A DNA stretch of 64,000 nt from Anaspis maculata. Taxonomy: Eukaryota; Arthropoda; Insecta; Coleoptera; Scraptiidae. The notes beneath the pieces are model-generated. The model was not told where the DNA came from. It saw only the letters and a list, made by a program, of their open reading frames with translations, and searched no databases. This document shows positions 54,476 through 64,000 of this stretch, one piece after another. Positions within the stretch are counted from its first letter, which is position 1, and every line of letters begins with the position of its first letter. The position numbers and the translations under genes were made by a program. The stretch covers positions 38,680,177 to 38,744,176 of the forward strand of contig OX421964.1 of the NCBI GenBank assembly GCA_949128115.1, written 5' to 3'.

Positions 54476-57400
54476 TAGGTTATGTTGCCTGTCAAACTGA
54501 CGTCAAAATGTTGAAAAAAGTTTGCAGGTGACACTACGTCCAGTTTTACTACCCCCTCCCACAAAATCTCGTGCACGTGTAATTGTGAATCGTGAATCGA
54601 AAAAAAAATAAGGTGGAGTTTCATACAGTAGATAGGTACATCAGTTTTATACTCTTGTTGCTCATAAAAAAATGTGTATGAAATTGATTCAACCAACTTC
54701 TTGGTCTTCGACGTTCGACTTTTTTCAATATTGAATGCACATTTTGACTAAAGTGAACATTAAGAGTCTGACAACTTCGACCCGACGATGTCATGATCAG
54801 CTTTCAAACATCAGTATTCAGTATGACCAATAACACTTTTAAGGGATTATCAATGGTTCAAAGAATGAACTCGGAAACAAAATCTCTCAGGTCACTCGAG
54901 TCGTCCTACTGCTGCTTGGCTTACACTATATAGCAGAGCTGCAACAGAGGTCAGACCCGAGCCGACCGCCGTCGTCTCCGGATAGGGCGGTCACATCAGG
55001 GGCGAGAAACTCAATATTGCTTCAATAACTCCATTTCCCACCACTTCCGTCTGTTCTTCTTCATATCCATTCGGGATGACCACATTATATTTTATTTCTA
55101 AGGCCCAATATTGCTTCTGAAATATTACATTTTAGATGAGTGTAACTGCTACGTACAGAAGCCCAGCGCAACGACTTCCTCGCTTCCCCCAACAAGACAC
55201 GGCTCCTTGGAAGGGAGGAGAGAGTTGCTTTCATTATTTGTCGTTGTCGTTTGTGTTGTCGGATGGCGGTATACTGGAGTGCTGTTGTCGTCGATAATTG
55301 TCTACCACTGTGTGCGAAAATGCAACAGCGAGTCGTCGAATAATGGCCAATTTAAACTGTTAGGACGACGCCGGCACCCTTTATCCCAAAGTCACATCCA
55401 TCAATTGAGTGCACGCCGTTCTGACAACTCACAACACAAGAACGGCTATATTCGGGTGTGCCACATACAACCCGGAAAAAAGTAGTCCCGGCTATAAATA
55501 GAGGTGGCCGGTGTAATAATGGGGCGAATTTGGCGAATGAACAGAACCGGATTTCCAGAATTTATCGCAGCCATCACACGAAACAATTCCGGATGATCGG
55601 CTGTTGGTTTCGGACGTAACTGAAACCCTCCACCACCACCAGTCAGCGCACAGTCCTCAACTCCCCCACATTGTGCGTGTATCCTACCTACTACTCCATT
55701 CGGCTCGAACGTATTTATTTCACGACTAGGTACCTGCTGATGCCAGAATAAGCTGTTTCCAATGTTTTGGAATTAGCGTGGTATTATGACATGTCATAAA
55801 TCCCGGGAATTATGAAAGAGATACCCCAAAAAACGTGATATTCAGATAAACTACGCTACGCTATCATTCAAATTCAATAAAAGGAAAAGTCGTTCACTTG
55901 ACTTGCGAATAAAAACTGATAGAATAGACAAAACAATAATTTAGCAAAGAAAGTTCTTGGAGAATGAGAGACGAATCCGAAATGTCCTCCACCCGTCTTC
56001 CTGCTCATTTGGTAACATCTCCTTCCAGGGAGGCTGACTCGGAGTTGGCAGACCATAACGGGGCTCACATGCCTCTCGGAAATACATGGCAGTAAATTGT
56101 ATTACACTGCACTGCGCGAATTCTACTGCTAGGTGTTTGGGCCACCCTGTATGAAAAGCGCGTCAACTTGGAAATGATTGTTCTGGATTCTGCGATTCAG
56201 CGAATGATACGAAAGCCTACGACCGCATTTCCAGTCTATACTCTATATCTTATGTCATCATTTTCGTCGAAAATGGCCTGGGCGACGAATTTTAATCAAG
56301 AATCACCCCACCCTGTACATTCGTGAGTGAAGTCAAATTTTTTTGTAAAACAAGCTACTGACTCTGCAACTTACACCTACCTGAAATAATTGGACGGCCA
56401 TCATTGCACCCATTCACGCAAACTACGAGTATGTTTTATTCAGTTTAATATTTATTTACGAACTGACCACGAAATGCACTTCAAATGTTGTCGAAACGGA
56501 AGCTCGAGCGGAAGCTTGTTTCTGTTTGGATCTGTAACTGCTACATTCAATTGAATTAATTCGCTTGTTGCAGCACCCTTGTCACCTGTTATAGCGATTG
56601 AGTTTGAATAGCTCCAGCTGAATCAGGTATGGGGTTTTCCTAACTAAGGGCAGAGCTGGGCTGGGTACTGATAAATTGTACTCGAGTACCGGGTACCAAC
56701 TTGTTCAACAATCTGTCAGTTAAACAATCAAGTTCATTGTTTTTTGACACTATTTTGGCATGTTGTTCAAGAAATTGTACAAGAAATTGTGTAGTGTAAT
56801 ACAGCTATCAAGTGAAACTCCATATCGTACCACCTAATTTATCCATTTATATTGCGGCATGTGATTGGTTTGTTTATGCTTTTGTTGTTTATAACTTCAT
56901 GTTGATCAATCTAGAGTTTCTTGTGAGAATGGACTCTTTTCTGATCTCCAAGTCAAGGCCATTAGCTAAGAAGAGTATTATTATAGCGAGCTGCAGGTCA
57001 GGTCCTGTAGATACGTGGCTCATAAGGAGCACTTTAATTACCCCTCACCGTCTTTGCAGTCTCTTTAGTGGATGCTCCGGTGAACGTAGTGCTACTGAGG
57101 GTGGACAATCCTTGTTTTTGTCCTGTGAGCTCAAGACGGTCTCCCAAAGAATGTTAGGATTAGGACATGGTGTTTATGTATACTGTTTTTTGGCACTTGA
57201 TCATGTTTTGATGCTTATTGTTTTATTATGGTTAACTGATTGTTTTATCGACTATGATTTATTGGTGATGATGGTTTTTCTATTGATTGTTATTCAGCTT
57301 TATACTCTCTCTCTCTCTCTCTCTTCTGTGTCCCGAATTTCTTTGCAATCCCTTTTTTCAAAGTGATCACAGCGTTGCATGGCTTGCATGCAAGTGAAAA

Positions 57401-57536
57401 ACGCTAATGAATTTTGACAAATTGATTTTTTTTTCTTGCCACACTTCAATTGTACCCTCGATTGTACCAAACTCACCAGAATCATAGCATCTTTTATGTA
57501 ATTTCCGAATATGGAAAATGTTGTAAAAAATGCATA
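54476..57536. other. no recognisable feature apart from a (CT)n run at 57305-57324
   Basis: Over 3 kb without a supported gene. The 55111-55485 and 56812-57366 frames are not recognised; the latter is largely hydrophobic and low-complexity at its end. CACCCTGTA strings at about 56153 and 56322 resemble MITE ends but face the same way and have no partner. Confidence 0.35.
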
Positions 57537-58044
57537 CAGGGTGATCTTTTTTGCAAAAACTTGAGGAAGAAAGCACTGAAGTCCGGCGCTGCATTTGTTG
57601 CAGTTTCCGAATTGATCGAGGGTGCGATGAATTAAGTGTGTCAATTTAATACTGTCAATATGTAACACTAAAATCAACTTGTCAAAATTTCACTGGATTC
57701 TATTCATCTATTCAAAAAATGACTTATCCAAATCACATAACTCGAAACACTCAAAGTTGTTATTTTATCTCAGCACAGTTCAATTGTGACAAACAATTTT
57801 ATTCGCCAGAATCAGTGGAATCGTTTTCTAACTCATTGATGGTGGGAACAGTCAGTACCAGACAAGGGTACCAGAGCATATCTGCCAAATTTTAATTGAT
57901 TTTATCAATCTTCTCGAAAGATATTACCACCAAAAATTTCGTGTGTCTGAATCCGAAACGGAGGACGTTAAAAAAAACTCAGAGCCAAATCCTGATTCGC
58001 GTCAAAAAACCTCTCAGGCTATGTCGGTTTGGTGAAACACCCTG
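57537..58044. mobile_element. 508-bp TA-flanked MITE related to the mariner arms
   Basis: Left CAGGGTGATCTTTTTTGCAA with AAAACTTGAGG, right CTATGTCGGTTTGG and CACCCTG, each next to TA. Both ends align with the 301-bp terminal units of the 3.9-kb element (14356 and 14656), while the middle differs. Confidence 0.75.
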
Positions 58045-58952
58045 TATGCCTTTTGATTGAAATTCATTTTCTCGTTCCCTACGTTACCGTTTTCAGTTGG
58101 TTAATTTAACAGGGTAAGAGGAGAACAAAGGTCACCGTCACTCCTCCAGTGTTCAATAATTATGTATATTTTCTCTCCTGCGACCAGACGGCCTCTAGCT
58201 TCCATCGAAAAGCGAGCAAACACAAAAAAAAACAACTTGTAATCGAGTTTGGATGTATAAATCAAACGAGCACTCAACTTTAGCAGCTTTTTGGCATGCA
58301 GACCTGCCGGAGGCGTGTAGGTTAGTCGGGAACAACTAATCAAATTACGATTGATTTGTAAAATTTCAGTTGTTATAGAAATTCAATTATGAAATTTTAA
58401 TCATACTCCAGTGTGCTGGCTCTGTAGGTACCCGTACACACGACCAAACTCCAGCTGTGGTAAATCTCGTGCTGTATGAACAGCTGTCGTCGCACGACAT
58501 TTTAACTTCATTAAAGTACCTACGCTGTTGACATGTACTTCCACTGTGTAATGGCACAATGTTGCCGAATGTCGACGCGCCGGTAGACTTGTTTATTTTG
58601 TATAAAACATGAATTATGCGAACTACATGATAACTGATGTTTGCAAATTTTGATGGATTAATTCGCTCCCCACAGCCCATAACTTCGAAGGCATCCCGCC
58701 ATTCTGTCAATATTCGCAATCAAATTGTTACAACTTCTAGCTGAAACCTCCTACGGTGAGACAAATGCGAGTTCTATTTCTACCTACCTGCCCATGCAAT
58801 GCTGAGTTAATCCATGGTCCTTCGTATTCTGATTGTTCTTGTCTCTTTGCTCTCGTCCCTCCATTCGTGTAACTAGGTAGGTGTTCATTCACCAGTGGTG
58901 CGGGTATAATTTTGCGGTAACTTTAAATAAATATCACCCAAGCAGGTGAGTT
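58045..58952. other. no recognisable feature
   Basis: No gene supported; the two minus frames at 58101-58343 and 58387-58719 have no recognisable domain. Confidence 0.35.
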
Positions 58953-59317
58953 CAGGGGCGGCGAGTTATAGGGTGCATCGGGGCACATGCACCCATGCAA
59001 AGTGATAATACGGGTGCATTGCACCCATGCATGCAAGCTTAAGAAATTGAAATATACGTTCTTCAAACCTGAATTGATCACTTTGACACAATATAATTAT
59101 CACACAATAATCACTTTGAAAATCACATATGCTAGGTAATACGTTACCTACTGCATGAGCATCTAGGTACTTGGTTTCATTATTTGATTTAGTATTTTAT
59201 TCTGTTTTATTAATGAGACCTGCGGCGCTGTTGCTTGCTTCGCTCGCTACCCTAATTGCTTTTTCTGTATGTTTCATTTTTTGCACCCATGCAAAGTTAC
59301 AAAGCCCGCCGCCCCTG
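58953..59317. mobile_element. 365-bp hAT-like MITE with 8-bp target duplication
   Basis: Starts CAGGGGCGGCG and ends with the inverse CGCCGCCCCTG. GGTGAGTT flanks both sides exactly (58945-58952 and 59318-59325). CAGGGGCGGC is a common hAT end. Subterminal GCACCCATGCAAAG motifs recur near both ends. There is no coding capacity; frame 59171-59353 crosses the right boundary. Confidence 0.92.
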
Positions 59318-59980
59318 GGTGAGTTACCTACCTACGTTCAGATTTGGTCCTAAATGTCAACGCAAACACGGTAAGGAACCATATCTCGAAAACAAACTAT
59401 GCTAATATCCGGGCAAACGTTAATCCACTAGTACCTATGGCATTTCTCAGAATTTCCTCACATTTCTCCGAGTGTGAAGGTTAGAGGTGGGTAATAATGC
59501 AAACTGGAGCACACATGCCTTTCCTCAGTCTAATTTCTGCCGTTTAATTAATTGTGCTTAACGTCTTGAACATGTTCCTCCGGAACTTGCCTCTGTCGGA
59601 TGGAATAACACACAATGTGAAGATAAAGTTATAATGAACTAGGTTTAGAGGCAGATATTATACTCTAGGTGAGTATATCAGAATATAATATTTGATGAAT
59701 TTTCAGTTCCTATAAGATTTCAATTCGAAATAATTTTAATTCGTGGGAAGGTGAAAATTTGTTAAGATGACTCTTGACTCAAGAAAATACAAGTTGGCGT
59801 TTCAGAAATACATGCAAAATAGTTGTTGCGCTTGAAAACAACTGCGATATTGATCTTTCTTGATTGGAGAGTTTTCTAAATGTTGAACGCTTTTTCCTGG
59901 CGATTTCTTCTGAGTTTTTTATCAAGGAATATTGATTAAAACTGTGACTACAAGCACCTTTCCAGGCCGATTGGGTAAAA
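59318..59980. other. no recognisable feature
   Basis: No gene or repeat supported. Confidence 0.35.
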
Positions 59981-59984
59981 TCAT

Positions 59985-61455
59985 TCCTGTCGGTGGGCGG
60001 CGGAGTCTGGGACTGCAGTGTAGTGTTGCTGTTGCTTGGGGGTTCGCACTTGGGCGGATGGATGTGGATAGGTTAAAATGTGAGAAGCGTTAACGATGAG
60101 ATTTTACTTTAACGATGTCTTGGTGTCCTTTGTGTGCAAGTTTGATGGCAGGTTTCTAAAGAAAAACAGACAGGACTACTCTAGTGCCTCTCCGGATGCT
60201 CATGCATATCGAATTTAAGAAAAATCTCTGAATTTTTCCATTCTTGCACAGCGTCTCTTTGTTCGAAACCAGGGCTTCCTTGACCAGTATTATTGCTGGA
60301 TCCTGTCGGCTGTCCTCTTCAACCTGCTCGATGAACATTTTCTTGAATATGCTGTTCACGACGATGTTGTTGACATATTGTTTGATCTTGTTGTCTTGTT
60401 TATTCTTACTCTGGTGTCTTGACAGGTAGTCCGATGGGTTCGATTCACCAGCTTGATGTGGTGTGATGAATTGGTATTATTGGATTCTGAGGTACAGACG
60501 TTCTATTCTGGCGCTTGAGATTCTCGAATTCTTCAAAATGTTTACCAGGGGTTTGTGATCCGTGTGCATATACAAGTGCGTCTCGAACAGGTACATGTGA
60601 AAGTGTACAATGGACTAGGAGATCGCAAGGGCTTCCTTGTCGATCTGGCTGTAACGTTCCTCGACCTTTGACAGCATGACAGCGCTCTTAACTGTCACTC
60701 GTAACTCGTAACTTTCATAAGCTACAACTATTGTTGTCCTTCCATCTGCTTCACTTTCTGCCTTTGTTTCAAGTCTCGCAAAGTCTTTGTTGTGTCTGCA
60801 AGGTTGGGCAGAAATTTTTCGAAAAACGTCACCATCCCAAGTAGACTGCGAACTTCGGTTGGGGCTGTAGGTGGGCTGATGTTGGCGAATGCTGCGACTC
60901 TCTCTGGATTGGACCTAGCACTATTCTTCGAAAATCGTAAACCAAAATATGTTATATCCATCTGTGTGATATAGACGATTTTTTGTGTTTATTGTGAATC
61001 CAGCTGCCTTCTTCCCAGCGTTCTCAATAGTGCCTTGTCATGCTCTTCAGGTGTCCTGCCAGTCGAATATTAAAGTGTCGTCGCTGGAATTGATTACACC
61101 ATCAGTGTTGACAAGAACCTGTCTGATCATGATTTGAAAGATTTCTGCGGCGGTGTTGATGCCAAAGAGAAGCCGCTTGTATTTGAAGAGGCTAAGATGT
61201 GTCGTGAACGTTATTACGATCTTTGACTCCTCAGACAAGAGTAAATAAAGCCTCAAAGTAAAGCCGCTTGTATCTGAAGAGGCCAAGATGTGTCGTGAAC
61301 GTTATCACGATTTTTGACTTCCCAGGCAAGAGTAACTGGTGATAGCCATCCTTCAAATCCAGCTTGGTGAACATTGTGGCTCCATTCAACAAAAAATAAG
61401 ATCGTCGTACGTCGGCGTGATATGTCTCTTTCTCAATTTTTTTTGCCATTTTCAA
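59985..61455 (-). pseudogene. Ty3/gypsy pol (minus strand): RT, RNase H and linker, frameshifted
   Basis: On the minus strand RT motifs run from 61455: TKLDLKDGYHQLLL (about 61370-61330), then FTTHLGLFRYKRL. A tandem duplication repeats part of that block. NSSDDTLIF follows near 61080 (the catalytic box is SSDD, not YxDD). The connection VRSLLGMVTFFEKFLPNLA lies near 60860-60800. RNase H has ERYSQIDKEALAI near 60655 and HTDHKPLVNIL near 60570. A linker with EDSRQDPAIILVKEAL is at 60330-60285. Integrase is not found. The family differs from the TGTTACGAG elements. Stops and frameshifts make it inactive. Confidence 0.8.
61171..61336. repeat. tandem duplication (about 75 of 91 bp) inside the gypsy RT
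   Basis: 61171-61245 and 61262-61336 are about 90% identical (AAGCCGCTTGTATYTGAAGA, AAGATGTGTCGTGAACGTTA, and onwards). They encode the same FTTHL-LF-YKRL peptide twice, so the RT is internally duplicated. Confidence 0.85.
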
Positions 61456-61639
61456 CCAAAGTTAACTTTCCACTTGCAATGTCAACTTCTGTTCACTTTA
61501 TCAGTGTGATGTATTCTACAATCTACACATAAAAATCATGCACTGACTTTATTTCTAGTTCTGATAAAGTATGGAAATCAATTGATCACAAATGGTGTTT
61601 TACGCCACTTTTCTGCTAGAAAATTAACACACACAATGG

Positions 61640-62395
61640 AAATTATCTCAGGTCAATCATTGTGATATTTTGTATGCTCCTTTCCTGAGGTGCTGTGACA
61701 TCTATCGACTGCAGAAGCTTCAAAACTCGTGCTTGCGCTTGCTTTACGGAATTAAAAAATATCAGCATGTGAGTCACAAGCTTAAGGAGGTTGGTTGGTT
61801 GAATATGGCAAACCGAAGAACATTGCATTCTGCATGTCTCTTTCGCAAGATATTTCAATATAGGGTGCCTGCCTATTTGTATGCAAGACTGAATTTCGGA
61901 TCGGATGTAGGTACACAGCATCAATACTCGATTTAGGGATGCAATCGCCCCGCCGGCCGCTCCATTCTGCCGAACTGTTCAAGAAATCTTTCACTTATAA
62001 CGTGTACAAAGTGCTTTCCAGCCTATCGTTTGACTATGCCGGTCTAACTGGGAGGCAATTTAGAAAGCAGCTCTACCTGACTTTGATGAGTACCCAGTAG
62101 CGTCTTATATTTTATTCTGGTTTAAGTCTATTCTCTTATTTAAGCTCGGTAATATATATTCACTTTTTTTTTTCCTTTTTTTGTTATGAATATTTATTGT
62201 TGATTTTGTATATTATCTTGTTGTATCATTTATTTATTTATTATAGTTTCACATGGAATGTATTTTCGGTTTGGTGTTGGATGGGTGGTTAGGTGGAAGA
62301 GCAGCTGGAAAGCTTCGACATTCCAATAAGCTGAACCTCGCCATCCATTCAAAGTTCTCAATAAAGACATTTATTATTATTATTATTATTATGTA
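61640..62395 (+). pseudogene. LINE RT C-terminus and 3' end with (ATT)n tail
   Basis: Frame 61670-61936 contains YRLQKLQNSCLRLLYG, then HKLKEVGWLNMANRRTLHSACL, matching the ending of many LINE RT proteins (LQKLQNRA-R-I, LGWLPV-R-R). The tail continues past the stop in other frames (a VQ-EIFHL-like block near 61975). The sequence ends at a TTATTATTATTATTATTATT tract (about 62371-62392) after AATAAAGAC, as expected for LINEs with simple-repeat tails. It is strongly 5' truncated. Confidence 0.75.
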
Positions 62396-63859
62396 GTGAT
62401 CAAATAAAGCTCACATGCCCTTTGGATTTTGAACTAACAGAAAGATTGATCTTTTCTGTATAATTAGAATAAAGTCAAGTAAAATTTGAGCTGGAAAAAT
62501 GTAGGCGCTTTTACTGCAAGCATGCGTGAATTTTGAGGTGAAAAATTGACGCAAAACACCTCTCGCAATTTGCAACAATTTCATTTTCTGACCTTGGAAA
62601 AGCAATAATTAATGCATCAAGTGCGCTAAATTTCTATACGCAGGATACATCGTTCCCCTAAACTAAAAGAAAAAAATATTGCAAGATCCTTGAGCAAGAA
62701 GAAAACCCTTGAGAAAATCTCAGCTGGAAATAGTAAAAAAAATGTCTCCAAAAATGGTCTATTTCCCCGTGAAACCATACTCAACTTGTCCTTATTGCTC
62801 AAAGATCAAAGATCCTCAAAAGATCCTTACTCAAGAAAGACACCACACCTTGTCAAAATTGATCGAATATTCAGAGAAAGATAATTACCCCCACTTCTTG
62901 AAATTACCCCTTCCAGCCCCCCTCCCCTTTCAATTATGGACATATGGCGTTTCATCAAGGTGATGTGTGCTCCTACTAACCACACAAAATTGGTAGGAAA
63001 CAAATTCCAAGAAATTTTAGTTCTCGGTTCATAGATTTTCTTGGTAGGCTTATAATCTAGGCCACTTTTCTCAAAAGGCGTCTAGAAATTGGTCCTAGAA
63101 GCAAATTATATAACATTTTGGTAACCAGCGGTTTTTTACTAAATGTACCCTGCTGGATCTGAAAATCCATATTGCCACCCCGGAATTTCGACCGTTTGGC
63201 CCCCAGGACCCCATTTTCGACATTTCGGGACATTTTGGTTTTTCCGGTTTTTTCAGTACGACAGGTCATATTTCGGAGACCGTCACAGATACAGTGAAAA
63301 TTCTTCCACTGTCGCCTTGCCTATGATCACTGGAAGCCTTCTATGCACTTTTTGTTTACAAGGACGGAGTTCAGAGTTGAATTGGTAGAATAAAACGTTG
63401 CAAAATCAATCCCTGTGGGTTTATTCCTTGACAGAATTTTACCATTTACCATTACCGACTCGGTTGGCCGGTTGTCAATCAACCTGACTGATGCTTCCTG
63501 ACTGTCGATGCTATGTAATTTCTGGTCTAGTATTCAAAAGAAGGTTATTATGGACCAAATCTGGACTATATTTTGACATAGGTCGATCTTTAGTCTATCG
63601 GTGTAAACGCTGGAAGAGAAGGACCATTTTAGGTGGAATTTGGGTCAGTGCTTGGGTCAGTCCGGCTTCAGTCCTCTGGTGTAAACGTAGCCATAAGCAA
63701 AATAACAAATCAAGCAAACTACTCTTCTCGCATTATTCCTTGATCGAAGGCAAATATGCGGCACAATTCTTAGTTTTCAGCGCAGGGGCCTCAGGTGGAT
63801 GAATTCCATCACCTTCTTCAGGCCGTCATAATTCACGTGATTACTTCAAGTTTAAATGG
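62396..63859. other. no recognisable feature
   Basis: No supported gene. Frames at 62709-62963 and 63491-63802 are not recognised. Confidence 0.35.
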
Positions 63860-64000
63860 TGTTACGAGCGGCGATTCTGGATAACACGCGATCTTCCTAG
63901 ACTCTTCCCGTTAGATCGCAGTGTACAAGTGCGGAGCGTTCGGATTTATTCCAGCGCGCGCGTGTAGGCTCTTTCCCGTACAACTGTACGGAGACTTCAG
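63860..64000 (+). repeat. start of another TGTTACGAG-family LTR, cut by the window end
   Basis: TGTTACGAGCGGCGATTCTG at 63860 and the following AACACGCGATCTTCC, TTAGATCGCAGTGTA blocks match the solo LTR at 45557. An LTR or full element should continue beyond the window. Confidence 0.85.

Noticed and set aside
56150..56330. TA-flanked MITE bounded by two CACCCTGTA strings
   Set aside because: Both strings have the same orientation and no inverted partner; probably old fragments.
57305..57324. Polypyrimidine splice acceptor at the (CT)n run
   Set aside because: Simple microsatellite; no exon recognised downstream.

Overview
The window is repeat-rich eukaryotic DNA, most likely from an arthropod. 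The evidence is a dense mix of Ty3/gypsy LTR retrotransposons, non-LTR (LINE) fragments, a Tc1/mariner-like transposase gene with a 60-bp spliceosomal-type intron, many TA-flanked inverted-repeat elements (MITEs), hAT-like and Harbinger-like MITEs, a tRNA-like SINE head, and no bacterial operon structure. The recurring TAGGTACCTA-type strings and the transposase type would fit a hemipteran insect, but that is inference. I found no host protein-coding gene that I can defend, only one weak exon candidate (7161-7535).

Layout. 0.6-1.7 kb: Ty3/gypsy protease-RT fragment. 3.7-4.4 kb: nested MITE. 6.3 kb: 32-bp minisatellite. 7.6-8.1 kb: internally deleted gypsy copy. 9.0-10.1 kb: palindromic MITE, followed by a small LINE scrap. 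10.8-14.7 kb: 3.9-kb palindromic Tc1/mariner-like element with an apparently intact, intron-containing transposase. 17.4-18.4 kb: gypsy deletion derivative (minus). 19.2-23.3 kb: RNase H-type LINE between direct repeats, with a perfect 125-bp-arm palindrome. 25.4-26.4 kb: triple-nested MITEs. 26.5-30.5 kb: gypsy element with two LTRs, four tandem zinc knuckles and no protease/RT. 33.0-34.9 kb: nested foldback elements. 35.1-37.4 kb: two opposed gypsy fragments. 40.3 kb: foldback. 42.2-43.8 kb: minisatellite, possible LTR edge and a palindromic repeat array. 45.5-46.4 kb: solo LTR with target duplication inside an ATCGATTA-rich tract. 46.7 kb: SINE-like unit. 49.9-53.4 kb: two copies of one LINE, each split by a different MITE. 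53.4-54.5 kb: gypsy LTR/gag fragment split by a hAT-like MITE. 57.5-59.3 kb: two more MITEs. 60.0-62.4 kb: gypsy pol (minus) and a LINE 3' end with (ATT)n tail. 63.86 kb: start of another LTR of the 26-kb family, cut by the window edge.

How parts relate. One gypsy family (LTR starting TGTTACGAGCGGC) accounts for at least five LTRs and several bodies. Those bodies have lost protease-RT, and two of them share the same in-frame junction from the zinc knuckle to the end of RNase H, which suggests a non-autonomous lineage that multiplied using enzymes from another element. Likewise most TA-flanked MITEs end in CAGGGTG, the same terminus as the 3.9-kb element that carries the only intact transposase, so this transposase type is a candidate mobiliser. 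Everything else between these elements looks like unremarkable intergenic or intronic sequence, and most open frames there are short and without recognisable families.
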